From positions 337,806,793 to 337,870,792 of the forward strand of contig NC_081408.1 of the NCBI RefSeq assembly GCF_030272615.1: a DNA stretch of 64,000 nucleotides, given 5' to 3'. The position numbers and the translations under genes were made by a program. Shown here piece after piece: positions 33,201-44,967 of this stretch (its first letter is position 1; each line of letters begins with the position of its first letter). This DNA comes from Cryptomeria japonica. Lineage: Eukaryota; Streptophyta; Pinopsida; Cupressales; Cupressaceae. The notes under the pieces were generated by a model. The model ran no database searches and was not told the DNA's origin. It worked only from the letters and a program-made list of their open reading frames with translations.

Positions 33201-36200
33201 CTTTTGATGATGAGGAGAGTTTTGTGTCATACCGGAGGAGATGAAGAACCCTTGCAGAGGAAGAATTTGTTCAAGACCATATGTAAGGTATCCGATAAGT
33301 GTTGTAAAGTTGTTATTGATAGTGGTAGTTCAGATAACCTTGTTTCAGAAGAGATGGTGAATAAGTTGAAATTGGAGAGATTGAAACACCCTAAGCCTTA
33401 TCAGATAGCATGGATTCAGGATGAACTTAAGTTGTTAGTAAGTGAACAGTGTTTGGTAAAATTGAAAATTGGGAATTATCATGATGAAGTTTTGTGTGAT
33501 ATTATGCCTATGGATATTTGTCATATTTTGTTGAGTAGACCTAGGCAATTTGATACACAGAAAATACATGATGGGATGAATAATACATACACTATTGTGG
33601 CCAATAGGATGAAGACAACCTTGTTGCCTTTGGAGGAACCTTTGAAGAGTGAAGTTTGTACAAATACCATAATCTGTTTAGTAGATGGAAGGAAATTCAT
33701 GGATGGACTGAAACATAAGAATGTGTGTTTTTCCTTAATTCCTAAGAAGACTAAGAGACCAGAACCAGAAGGAGAACACCTGGAAGAGATAAAAGATTTG
33801 CTGACAGAATATGAGACCATCATTTCAGATAATGTACCTGATGGATTGCCACCTGTTAGAAGTATTAGTCATTGCATGGACTTGGTTCCTGGAGCTAGTT
33901 TGCCTAACAAATTTGCACACTGGTTGACACCGATAGAGAATGAAGAACTGAATAGACAAGTGCATGAGTTGTTGAAGAAAGGTTTGATCAGGGAGAGTTT
34001 GAGCCCTTGTGTAGTACCAAAAGTATTAGCCCCTAATAAGAATGGAGAATGAAGGATGTGTATCGATTCAAGAGAAATAAACAAGATCACAGTAAAATAC
34101 CGGTTTCCTTGGCCTAGGATGGATGACATAATGGACTATTTGAGTGGAGAAAAATAATTTACAAAGATAGATTTGAAGAGTGGATATCATCAGATTAGGA
34201 TAAGAGAAGGTGATGAGTGGAAGACAACATTTAAGAAAAATGAAGGACTATATGAATGGTTGGTGATGCCTTTTGGATTGACTAATCATCGAGTATTTTC
34301 ATGAGGCTGATGAATGAGGTATTGAAGAAATTATTGGGTAAGTTTGTTATTGTTTATTTGGATGACATTCTGATTTTCAGTAGAACAAAAGAGGAGCATT
34401 TGTTGTAGTTAAGACAAGTTTTATAGAGGTTGAGAGAAGAAAAGTTTTTGATCAATATCAAGAAGTGTACTTTCATGAAGGATGAGTTAGTCTATCTAGG
34501 ATTTGTGATATCTGAGGATGGTTTGAAGATAAACCATGAGAAAGTGAAAGCCATTGTTGAGTGGCCCAAACTGGAAAGCATTGGAGAAGTAAGATTATTT
34601 CATGGATTGGCTAGTTTTTACCGAAAGTTTATTAGAAATTTTGGTTTAGTTTGTAACCCTATGACTGAGACCATGAGAGGAGATCGAAAGGAATTCAAGT
34701 GGACCACCAAAGCAAATAAAAGTTTTGAATTGTTGAAGAAGAAAGTGATTTAGCAACCCGTGTTAGCTTTACCATATTTTAATAAGGTATTTCAAGTGGA
34801 CTGTGATGCAAGTGAAACAACAATAGGAGCAGTTTTGAGTCAAGAAGGGAGAGCAGTTTCATTATTAGTGATAAATTCAATGATGCCCAGAAGAGCTATT
34901 CAGTGTATGATCAAGAATTTTATGTCATAGTTCAAGCCTTGAAGAAATTGAGACACTACTTGTTTCCTAAGGAGTTTGTGTTGTATACAGATCATCAAGC
35001 TTTACAATATTTGAACAGTCAGAGTAAGTTGAATCAGAGACATATGAGATGGGTAGAATTCTTGCAGAGTTACACCTTTGTGTTGAAGCATAGAAGTGGG
35101 AAATATAACAAAGTTGTTGATGCATTGAGTAGGACCAGGAATTTGTTGACTAAGATGAGAGTGATAGTATTAGGTTTTAAAGATTTGAAGACCTTGTATG
35201 ATGAAGACCCGGATTTTGTAGAACCTTGGAAAGCATGTAGAGAACCGGTTATGGTTGATAGGATCAGATGGCTGGATTATTTCATTCAGGATGGGATGTT
35301 ATTCAAGGGAGTTCAGTTGTGCATAACTAAGAGTTCCATGAGAGAGAACCTAATAAAAGAGAAGCATAGTGGAGGTTTAGCTAGACATTTTGGCATTGAC
35401 AAAATAGTTGCATTGGTGAGTGAGCAGTACTTTTGGCCCCAAATTCATAAGGATGTTAAGATATATGTATAGAGTTGTAGAGTTTGTTAAGTTACAAAAG
35501 GTAGTAGTCAAAATATGGGATTGTATAAACCTTTCACAGTACCGGTAAGACCTTGGTAAGATATAAGAATGGATTTTTTACTTGGATTGACTAAGACACT
35601 AAGAGGGAATGATTCTATATTTGTAGTAGTGGATAGATTTTTAAAGATGACTCATTTCATACCTTGTAAGAAGACATTAGGTGCATTACATGTAGCAGAC
35701 CTATTTTTCAAAGAAGTGGCGAGATTGCATGGATTACCTAAGAGCATAGTTTCAGACAAAACACTAAGTTTGTTGGCTATTTTTGGAGAACACTTTGGAA
35801 GAAGATGAAGACAGATTTGAAGTTTATCTCTACTTCTCATCCACAGATTGATGGATAGATAGAAGTAGTTAACTGAAGATTGGGAAACTTGTTGAGATGT
35901 TTAGTGGGAGAGAAAATCGGAAGTTGGGATTTGATCCTTGAACAAGAAGAGTTTTCCTATAAAAATTCAGTGAATGTAAGTACCGGAAAAACACCTTTTG
36001 AGATTGTTACCGGAGTGCATCCTAGAGGAATAATAGAATTGGGAGACATTAGCAGTGAAGACCAGAAGAGTTCATAAGCAAAAAATTTTGCAGATCACAT
36101 GGCAACATTGCACATTCAGGTTAAGCAACATTTGGAAGACATGAACAACAAATATAAGGAGAAGGTACCTGAGAAGAGGAGACATAAGGAATTTGAAGTT

Positions 36201-36620
36201 GGTGATTAAGTGATGGTATATTGGAGGAAAGAGATATTCTCAGTTGGAACTTATAATAAGTTGTAGATGAAGAAGTTTGGTCCCTATAAGATTTTGAGAA
36301 AGTTCAGTTCTGAAAATGCATATGAAGTGGAGCTACCAGATAGTCTAAGTATTTCACCTATTTTCAACATTGCATTTCTTCATGAATACCATGAACCAGA
36401 ATTTAGTGAGGATGATGTTGTAGATCTTGAGAAATAATTACCCCGGAAGGAACTAGATCAGATTGAAAAGATTTTGGAAAGTAGGATTGGGCATAGTACT
36501 CGAGATAGTCAGTACAAAGAATATATTGTGAAGTGGAAGAGCAGACCAGTTGACGATTCATCTTGGATTTCTCAAGAAGAGGTAGATCGCTTTGGTTTCC
36601 CTCTGACCCTAGCAAAGTGA
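33150..36620 (+). pseudogene. Chromovirus pol: protease, RT, RNase H, integrase, chromodomain (broken)
   Basis: Domains in order: aspartic protease active site IDSGSSDNLV (33318); RT from about 33930, with [31 protein letters not shown] and the catalytic YLDD at 34355-34366; RNase H with QVDCDASETTIGAVLSQEG and YTDHQALQYLNSQSKLNQRH; integrase zinc-binding GGLARHFGIDKIVAL..CRVC and core MDFLLGL, IVSDK, with the Glu in IEVVN after a stop; chromodomain 36458-36600 (YKEYIVKWKSRPVDDSSWIS). Defects include TGA for Trp in GE*RMC (34050), a 1-nt loss near 34290 and a shift near 34860. Most stops are at codons the family has as Gln, Arg or Trp. In active relatives pol copies RNA into DNA and integrates it; the chromodomain guides integration to modified chromatin. 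Confidence 0.9.
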
Positions 36621-36650
36621 GAGGCTCACTTTTCATTAAACTCGGATGTC

Positions 36651-37435
36651 TAATGCAGGAGCATCCTCGGTTCACAACAATCTTGCATCAACCAAAAACT
36701 TTTTCCTTTCTGTTTTGTGTGTAGTTTCAGTTTTCTTTCTGTGCATCTCAGTTTTGGCTAATCAGATCCTGTGGAGTTGTATTATACTTGAAGACTTGAT
36801 CATCTTTCTTTCTTTCAAACCACATCTCATTTGGATCACTTTCCAGCAAGATATCGCTATTGGTTTCCATGACAGTTTCTTGTTACCAGATGTTCCTTTG
36901 TTATCGGTTGCCTAAGACCTATTTTGGTGATCTACCGAAACCCTTTTCAAATCTTATGGAGCCTTGAGCATTGATCTCGATGTTTCTTGATGTATGGCCG
37001 ACCTTCTTCATTTCATCCTTTGGATTTTCTGGAGGAGTCTCTTGGTAGAGGTGGACCTTGTTCATTTTACACATTAGGTCTTGTTCTTGAGGTTTTGATC
37101 CTTTTGGGCCGACTGGATCCTTTGGATCGATATATATATTTGTAATCATGCTTTAGAATGTAATCAATTAGAATCAATGAGAGTATCAGATAGATAGAGT
37201 GTGCCTAGAAGATAGATCTTTCAATTCAAGGTCCCAATTGTGACCTATTCTATCAGGCCTGTGTCCCGATATGTTGTAACCCGATTATTACTAGTTGGAT
37301 GTAATCAAATTTCATGCAATAAAACTATCTTTCCTGCATTTCCTCCATCATATCTATGTGTTCCCGCTATGTTTACTCTTGTTGACCAGTCCAGACTGAT
37401 CTTCTTGAGGTACCTCCTCATCGGTGACTACTTTA
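36651..37435 (+). repeat. 3' LTR of the chromovirus
   Basis: It starts TAATGCAGGAGCATCC (TG mutated to TA), ends GACTACTTTA (CA mutated to TA), and pairs with 31219-32002. Confidence 0.88.
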
Positions 37436-37597
37436 GGGACCTAGAAATTAGGCCATGTTAGGTACCCATGCACATCTAATCATGTGAAACTAATCTCTTA
37501 CAAATGAAGAAAAGGAGAAAACCTAACATGAAAAAACTCCTCTCAAAAATAGAGATGTAAATGAAGATAAATGATAGGATGGTGATGAATGGAGGTC

Positions 37598-38340
37598 TCA
37601 AGACCAAAACCCCCCAAGAATTATATCCATCATAAAGAATCCAATTGATACCCTCCCATAGGAGGGAAAATGAGAGACTATGTAGCCCCCATAGTGAATA
37701 ATAGCATATAATAATGGTAAGTGTTTGAAGATAAAATAATATACAATGCTTGGAAACCACTTGTCTCCCCTTAGGAAGAAATAAAACAATGTATAGATGT
37801 AGGTATGCTTCCCATGTAGGATATGTTGGAAAAAATGGAAGTATGAAGAATGCGATGATGTATCTAAAAATTGCTCACTTGTCTTCTTGTCCATGAAAGA
37901 TGATTCCATAATCCAATTAAGTAAATTCCTAATCAAAGAAGAAGGTGACAAATTGGAACTATGTGGAATTTTTTGCAGAACAAACTCCGAAGAAAAATAT
38001 ACTGAAATGTGTCCTCCAACAAAATGTGAAAGATAATTGATTAGGAATGATTGAAGGCCCAATCAATGAATTTAGATAGGAATTCATTGGAAGTGGGATG
38101 ATCAACTATCTTTGATGAAGAATTAGGAATCTTTGAAGAAAACTCAACTGAAGTGTCAAAAACCTCCAAAGGATCATATCCATAGGGTATCTTCACTACA
38201 AAATGAAGACACATGATACGATCATCTGGGAAGAGATGTGTATTATTATCTCCATATAAATCCAAAATATGATTCAAAAGAGCAGGAGGACACTCAAAAT
38301 ACACAATAGACTCTAAGATGTCATCATCATCATCATTCAT
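37598..38340 (-). pseudogene. Unidentified ORF pair in the non-autonomous Copia-like element
   Basis: I do not recognise this product. The upstream frame (38340-38041) starts MNDDDDDILESIVYFECPPA and includes LNHILDLYGDNNTHLFPDD and YGYDPLEVFDTS. A second frame (38062-37598) overlaps its end and carries FSSEFVLQKIPHSSNLSPSS, FMDKKTSEQFLDTSSHSSYF and KHLPLLYAIIHYGGYIVSHF. The overlap of 22 nt and similar composition suggest a single ancestral ORF of about 250 codons with one frameshift. It lies between PBS and PPT of the element, where gag-pol would be. It could be a captured host sequence or an element-specific protein. Confidence 0.4.
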
Positions 38341-39240
38341 AGCAATAAATCCATGGCCTAGAGTTCCCCCTCTCCAAGAGAATCAAATAATGATGGAATG
38401 CATAACCCATTATAGATAGTTTTTCAAAATCCAAACCTACAAATCTGATGTGTAATTGGAAAATTATCACAAGTCAAAAAATAGCCAATGCAGCTAAAAG
38501 GGCAACTTGATTTGGTGATAATGGTTAGTAAGTAGGGCTTGCTAGTAGGGTTGATGATGATTTGATTAGAATTGTAAGTCGTCAATACAAAATCTCTTCA
38601 CCTATTAGATGTTGTCACAAGCACTCTACCATGAATTCATAACCTTGGATGGTGATAACAACCAATGTGGAGACAATTCATAGCCAATTGTGGATATCGA
38701 TCTTCATCAACCAAACCATGGTACGATGCAATATGAATGTCTCAATAAAAAAATCAACCAATTTTAGTGGTTGAGATAAAAATGTGATAAAAAATGACGT
38801 CACCACCATTAAAGGCTAGATACACAACCAAATGTGAATATGCAGTCCTAAATGAACCAAAATATGACATCCAATGTAATATAAACTAAAATTGTAGAGA
38901 AATGTTGTACAAGTAGATGTTGGTGATATTGTTGTTCCATAATAACTAGAAGGTAATATTGTTTCTACCATGAATGGGCTAAAAAAACTAAATAATGTTG
39001 TAATGTAAAATATCACAGGGTTCAAATAATGATGCAGGCCAATGAACATATTGGAAAAATCTCAAATAATTTTTCCATAGAGAATTATAATGACAACTCA
39101 AATTGAGACAATTTTTGAAAATTCAAAAGAATTTTCAATGCCAAAATGATGTTGGGTTTGCAAACTAGCCTATAGAAGGGGTCAAATAATGGATCTATGT
39201 CAAATTATCAATTCTCTAGAATGGGAAGGAAATTTTCTTG

Positions 39241-39258
39241 GACAAAGCTCTAATACCA
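39241..39258 (-). other. Primer binding site of the 30725-39690 element
   Basis: TGGTATTAGAGCTTTGTC on the minus strand directly follows the LTR end CCAACA. It matches the tRNA-iMet type with one change in the first 12 bases. Confidence 0.88.
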
Positions 39259-39690
39259 TGTTGGAAAGATTAATAGCCCATCAAGAAGTTGCGAACTTCA
39301 TGGGGTCGACTAATAAATAAACCAACCATAATAGAATGTTGCAAGATGAGAAAGAATAAACAATGAAGATTGAAATTAAATGTTTGAGATGAATTGATAT
39401 GGTTTGATATGATAAAATGTACAAGTGAGCCTTGCTTATATAGGCAAGAGATGATGAGGTAGTTACAACTACCCTTGATACAAAATTAAAACATGCATGA
39501 TGTATTATGAAATTAATATTAAATAATAAGCTATGGGTCATCTCTATCTTGAATGACACCTAAGATAACTAACACAAATAATTTTGAATGAGAGTTACAT
39601 GTGACAAATAAACTATTCTTAGTAAACTTAACATGTGTGAATAGGTGTTGAGTAGGAACTAGTAAGGATATGACCTTATTCACACCAACA
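39259..39690 (-). repeat. 5' LTR of the 30725-39690 element
   Basis: 432 bp, pairing with 30725-31139. CCATA follows as TSD. Confidence 0.88.
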
Positions 39691-42600
39691 CCATACTTTC
39701 TTGGACACATGAAGGATGCATTGGAGGAGATTTATATTTAAAAAATATTCATTTAAACTCTATACATGTGTATTGTAATATTTTTATTACTAAATAATAC
39801 ATTGAGTATGAATGCTTTTGGAGACTAGTTTTTTCCCTCTTGAGGGTTTTTCTACATAGGTATATCTTGTGTTATCTTGTGGTATGTCTTTCATCTTTAT
39901 ATATAGTTATTTAATAAGCTTGATGATTTTAGTTTGTGACATTATATAGGAAATAGTTTGATAAACTTGTATGATTTTCTTAATAGTTATTACCCATCCT
40001 TGGTATTACTTTGGCATAAAAAAAAGAGAAGAAATGAGTGTAAGTGTGAGGATTTATTGATTTTTATGAACCCTTGTATCCTTCTCTTGAATTATTAGTA
40101 ATTTTGAGTAGTTGGTCACTTGGGAATTGGAGTTGAGTTGTTTGCAATGTGAAAAGAGGATAAATTTGCACCTCTACTCTCTCCTTGTCTTTCCCTTTTT
40201 GTGATTTCTATTGACTTCAAGGTAAGAGATTAAACTTGATTTTAGTATGATATTTCCTACTTTGTTTGTCAATACCCACCTTAAGGGGATGCATTAAAAT
40301 TAATGCATAAGAAATAATGTTTGGGGTGGATTGAACTGAATTATTCGAAACTATTTCAATGATATCCACTTTTTGGTTTTGACAAATTATATTTTTATAC
40401 TAAAACTATGCTCTATCTCTTCAAACTTTATATGAATTGCTAAATACCAAAATTTCATATAAATAAATGATAACACAAGAATAAGTTAATAGTCCCTATA
40501 CCTCATTCATGAGCCACATAAAAATGAATAGTGCATTGCACAACTCAAATAGAAGAACTGAACAACTAAAGAGACCTTAGCATTTTTTGAACATTATATT
40601 ACATGTTGTCTTCCATGACCATCACTTGGTGGTATCTACATTTAAGATCCAACTTTATAAAATGTTTGGCATATGACAACTCATCCAATAAAATGCCAAT
40701 TAAAGGCAATAAATATTAATTCTTCACACTAATCATATAAATGAAAACAACTTTGTGACATCACTAGTATAAAAAAGAACCCATATCATGCCAAAATATC
40801 ATTGAAATCATTCTAGATCTTCCATTCCACAATATAAAATCACAACTAAACCTCCAACTAAAATTATTCTAGAGCTATCTATAACACCATGATATAATTG
40901 AAGATCATGCATAGTCTAAGAAGTCCACACAAAAAATATTTTTAAGTATTTGTTTTTTCTCGTGATAAAATTTCATCCACCATTTGATGGTCACATGTTT
41001 TCATTTATTTTTCACTATATATTAATATTCCTTTATATCACATATAACATTGGAAGTTTAGATATCTTAGCTTTATCATAATGATCACCTCAAAATCCTT
41101 AATAACTCACGACTTGGACCCCTTTCTTTATCTCTCAAAATTTTTATAATTTATTTTTCTTTTTCTTTTTCTCCCATATAGAGAGCTTACATGCACAACA
41201 TGTTTGATGGAATTTTGACATTTATAAATTCTACTTAAAACTCTAATTTTATAGCTAGTGTGTTGATTTTTTCTTCTATCATATGTTTTTAGTTGATCTA
41301 ATTATTGAACACACTACAAGACTAAGAGGCAGGGGGATGAATCAATCTAGACTTTAAAATACTCTATTTCTAATCTATAATAATTTAAATCACAATCAAC
41401 TTCTTACTCAAATTATAAAAACATGAAAGTACAAAGCACAATGAAAACATGAACAATAGATTTACATGGAAAATTCTAAATAGGGAAAAACCATAGTGAG
41501 AATCACACTCATAATATGAATAACTGATTACAATGTCTTAGGCACAAGGCCAAGGAGCTCACAACACCTAATATGACTTGCAAGAATAAGGCACACAACC
41601 TTAGGGAAAGACACAAAGGTTTGTACAAGCTTCCAAAAGGAACACACCTTCTTTTAGTAGGTACATGGAATAAATGAATTAAAATGAACAAGATCTCTTG
41701 ATCATGAAATTGTCCATATATACATGAAATATAACACTTAAGTATAAGTCACATTTCAATATGTATTTTTCCTTTCTTATAATTTAAGTTATATTTCATT
41801 TATATATTTCCTTGTTGTTTGATAGTGGTTTTAGATCTCTAGGAGTTATAATGTAGATTCTAGATTTCTCCTCCATCATTACATATTGGCCACATTAGTG
41901 AGAATGGTTTAAAAATAGTTGACAGGTGTTTTGATATACTCACCAACAGTCAGGTAGAATATGAAATGTATACCACCTCTCTTGAAAAGCAATAAATCTT
42001 GAAAGACTAATCACTCCAAGGTCTCTATAGTTGGGTCACGACGGTGTTGGATCACTCAGTGGCTGATGCGACTATACTTGTCAAGGGGCCTACTAGTTGT
42101 AACTACATGAACAAAGTTCCTTTTTTGTATTTTTTAATTTTCACTTGATAAAGAAATGTCAAAAGATGGAACGAGGTAACAACAAATAAGAGCGAAACCA
42201 ATAATGAACAACTTAATGAACTACAAAGTCAATGGATAACAATGAGGTATTATTAATAACATCTAATCAACATTCAAAAGGGACATTCTAGCAAATATGT
42301 GAAGTCATACAAACCACACATAAACAAAAATGGCAATCACAAGATCAGATAATCACTCTACTATTTTATGCTCATACACCATTAACATGCGCAATATGAT
42401 TCATAAAATGATAAAACTTGGAATAACAAGTTGCTGATTCAAATGAAAGAAGATACCAAACTACTAAGAACAGATACCAATAGAACATGTATTGTAGATT
42501 AGGCAATCCAAAAGCTTCTTTTGTATTAATCTTTGTAAAATGAATAACAGTACTTCAAGAGTTCATGGGATAGAAATTGCATAAAATTGAATTCTCTAGC

Positions 42601-42709
42601 TAAATGGCCTTGAATCATCAATTCACAGACCCTCAAAATGGCCCAAATTCTATAGTTTATAGAGTTTTAATGTACATTCTAGGAAGGCATCATGCCTACA
42701 AATTAGGAC
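39691..42709. other. AT-rich spacer; possible degraded minus-strand LTR at 41300-42080
   Basis: No gene is seen. Around 41320 the phrase AAGAGGCAGGGGGATGAATC, followed by GGGAAAAACCATAGTGAGAATC near 41480, resembles the minus-strand end of the LTRs at 51700 and 57621 (GAGGGGGGGTGAATC, then GAAAAACCTCGATGGGAT). An old LTR of a related family is therefore possible, without a partner. Confidence 0.35.
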
Positions 42710-43479
42710 TATTGGCATTCTTCACTCTTATGAGAATAGTTGATGTTGTCATTGATGGCAACCAAATGGCAATCATCTGGCAACCCACCGGCAATTACCG
42801 ACATCGGCAATAAACTTTTACATACACCGGTAGGCACTTCACCGGCGCGACAACAATGCATATCGATACTCAAGCCGACATGTAATAAACTTTTGTTTAT
42901 TGTTTTATAATGTAATTATCTCTTGTAAAATTTGTCATGGCATATTGTAAAAGACTCATATATGTATGAGATCTTATAGGTCTTTTTGTATAGAGGATAG
43001 ATGAGAAGTATAAGGCAATTTTGTATAAGGTGATCTAATTGACAACAAAGGTTTTGGTTATAGACTGAGCTTAAACTAGTACTGAACTTGGCATAGTTGA
43101 TGCTGATTTGAAGCAGTAAATTGTATTGGATTTTGTTAATCCATTTTGTAAGTCTATGAGACTTCTATTTTGTAGTTGAGCAGTGATCTCTAGGCTGCTA
43201 GCCTTCCTGCATGTGTAGGCCCCTCATTGTAAGTAATATTTATTCATTAGCTAGTGAGTGAATATTGTGGGTCACAAATACCACCGAGGTTTTTCCCACA
43301 CTAGTTTTCCTCGTTAAATATCTTGTGTTATGGTGTGTTCTCTATGCTTTCTCTGTTATTCTTATTTTCTGCATTAATTCTTATTTACCATTACACTATT
43401 TTGAGATACAAAATTCTTAATAAGGATAAATATTCACCCCCCCCTCTCAATGTCTTTGGGATTGTCATTGATTATAACA
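42710..43479 (+). repeat. 5' LTR, copy 1
   Basis: It starts TATTGGCATTCTTCACTC (TG mutated to TA) and ends TTGATTATAACA. It contains CCTGCATGTGTAGG (43206-43219) and a C-run at 43436. It pairs with 48399-49192. Confidence 0.88.
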
Positions 43480-43481
43480 AT

Positions 43482-43494
43482 TGGTATCAGATCC
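43482..43494 (+). other. Primer binding site, copy 1
   Basis: TGGTATCAGATCC, tRNA-iMet type with one change, lies two bases after the LTR. Confidence 0.85.
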
Positions 43495-43549
43495 TGGTCC
43501 TCTATTTTCAAAAGCCTAATAGCTTGAGGAAGATTCTGACACCGGTATA

Positions 43550-44624
43550 GATGGAGAACTTAAGAAAATAGTTGGAAGGAGCTCTTGTAGATTATGATGT
43601 AGAGAAATTGAAGAATATAAAACTTGAAGATGATCTAAGGACTGCACAAGAATTCATTAAAGGACTCTAGGAGAACTTTTCTATAGCACAAAATAAAAGA
43701 AAAGAACTTCATGAGAAGATGTAGAAAGATGATGATGAAAAAGAAACTCTTAGAAAACTTGAAAACAAGTTGAGACAAGAAAACAGTAATATGAAGAATG
43801 AAATGCAAGATATGACTATGAGGTTATGTAAAGATATTGAAGACAGGAAGAAGAATGAAGAAGACTTAACTAGGAGACTTAATGATGCTGGAAATGAAAA
43901 TCTAAGACTTAGTCATGAAAATGATATGTTGAAGACAGATCTAATTCACATGCAACATGATAAAACTGATCTTATGAGACAAAAAGGAATTTTGGAAAAT
44001 GAATTGGCTACTATAAATAAACACAAAGACAAATTCAAGAAAAGTTCAGAGGAGCTTGATGACATGCTGAAAAGTCAGAAACCTAATGGAGATACTAATG
44101 TACTTGGATTTGAAGTTGGAGAAAGTTCCGATACTACAAGCAATCTAGATCAGAGCAAACTAGTAAGACAACCTAATGCTTATAAATTTAATGGTAAATG
44201 TTTAAATTGCAACAAATATGGTCATAGAGCAAATCAATGTAGATTTAGAAATAATTAGAATATTAATGCACCCACCGATCAATGTTCCAAATGCAACAAA
44301 GTTAGTCATAATTCAGAAAATTGTAGAATGAATGTGAAATGTTATGTTTGTGAAAGATATGAACATTTATCTAATCAATATAGAACACAAACTGGTGTAG
44401 GATATGGAAAGGCTATTCAGAGGAATAATGTAACTTGTTATGCTTGTAACAAAATTGGACATATTGCAAAAATTTTTAGAAGCAAGACTTCATTGGCAAA
44501 CAATAAAGGATTCAGTTTGAAAGGCAAAGAAAAGGTAGATGAAGTAAAGCAAGAATTTTCAAAACAATGCATTAAGAAGAGAGATCAAATAGTTGATGAA
44601 ATAGTCTCTATACCGGTAGAATAG
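43550..44624 (+). pseudogene. Gag-like coiled-coil / zinc-knuckle ORF, copy 1
   Basis: The ATG at 43550 is 71 nt after the LTR; copy 2 starts at the same relative place. The first ~230 codons are a heptad-rich, charged coiled coil (LRKLENKLRQEN-like, RKNEEDLTRRLNDAGNENLR, MLKTDLIHMQHDKTDLMRQK). Then come four CX2CX4HX4C-type knuckles: CLNCNKYGHRANQC, CSKCNKVSHNSENC, CYVCERYEHLSNQY and CYACNKIGHIAKIF. The last two have lost their final Cys in this copy. A Lys-rich tail follows (GKEKVDEVKQEF). The knuckles suggest RNA binding and packaging; a canonical capsid fold is not evident. At least two TAG stops fall where Gln is expected; copy 2 has Gln at the TAG seen near 44257. Confidence 0.75.
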
Positions 44625-44816
44625 AGTAATCCTCCATCGATAGGAGATTATGCATCCAATTGAGAAGTAACCCTTTGGGGGTATTGCAACAAGTTGAAAA
44701 TCATGCAGATTACCCTCAGTTGATGGTGAGAAGATAGATTTATTCTTTACCGAGAATTGTGTTAAGTTTTCACTTAACCGGCGAGCATTTAATGCGGTTG
44801 GTGAGAGATATGTCAT

Positions 44817-44822
44817 TATAAA
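44817..44822 (+). promoter_or_regulatory. Putative internal TATA box before ORF2, copy 1
   Basis: TATAAA lies 151 nt before the ORF2 ATG at 44968 (counted start to start) in the ~340-nt gap after gag. Copy 2 has the same hexamer at the equivalent place (149 nt). The gap is not open in any frame. Confidence 0.45.
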
Positions 44823-44967
44823 TCAGCTGATTTCCCTCATTTTTGACTCACCGAACATTCAAATTATTAGAGAGTGTGAAAACTGAGTGAAGGCATTCAA
44901 GGCGAAGGTGCGAATTGATTTCTTCATATATTTAGAATATTTTCAAGCAGTAAACAGGTATTTTTCA

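Larger units (their letters stand above)
31219..37435 (+). mobile_element. Complete but dead chromovirus (Ty3/Gypsy), 6.2 kb
   Basis: Two LTRs of 784 and 785 bp (31219-32002, 36651-37435) flank gag, protease, reverse transcriptase, RNase H, integrase and a C-terminal chromodomain in that order, the chromovirus arrangement. The PBS (TGGTGTCAGAG, 32005) is of the tRNA-iMet type. The flanks GGGAG and GGGAC are a one-mismatch TSD inside the Copia-like host. The LTRs differ at roughly one base in seven over the first 60 bp by eye, so insertion is old. Several stops and frameshifts interrupt every domain, so it is inactive. An ordinary polypurine tract is not obvious before the 3' LTR. Confidence 0.92.
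30725..39690 (-). mobile_element. Non-autonomous Copia-like LTR element, split by a Gypsy element
   Basis: It lies on the minus strand. The 5' LTR is 39259-39690, the PBS 39241-39258 (TGGTATTAGAGCTTTGTC), and a polypurine tract (AAATTAAGGAGAGG) abuts the 3' LTR 30725-31139. The LTRs start TGTTGGTGTGAATAAGG and end CTTTCCAACA. The flanks are a perfect 5-bp duplication CCATA (30720-30724 and 39691-39695). After subtracting the nested Gypsy element (31219-37435) the host is about 2.75 kb, too small for gag-pol. Its interior carries only the unidentified ORF pair at 37598-38340. Its enzymes must have come from another element. Confidence 0.88.
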
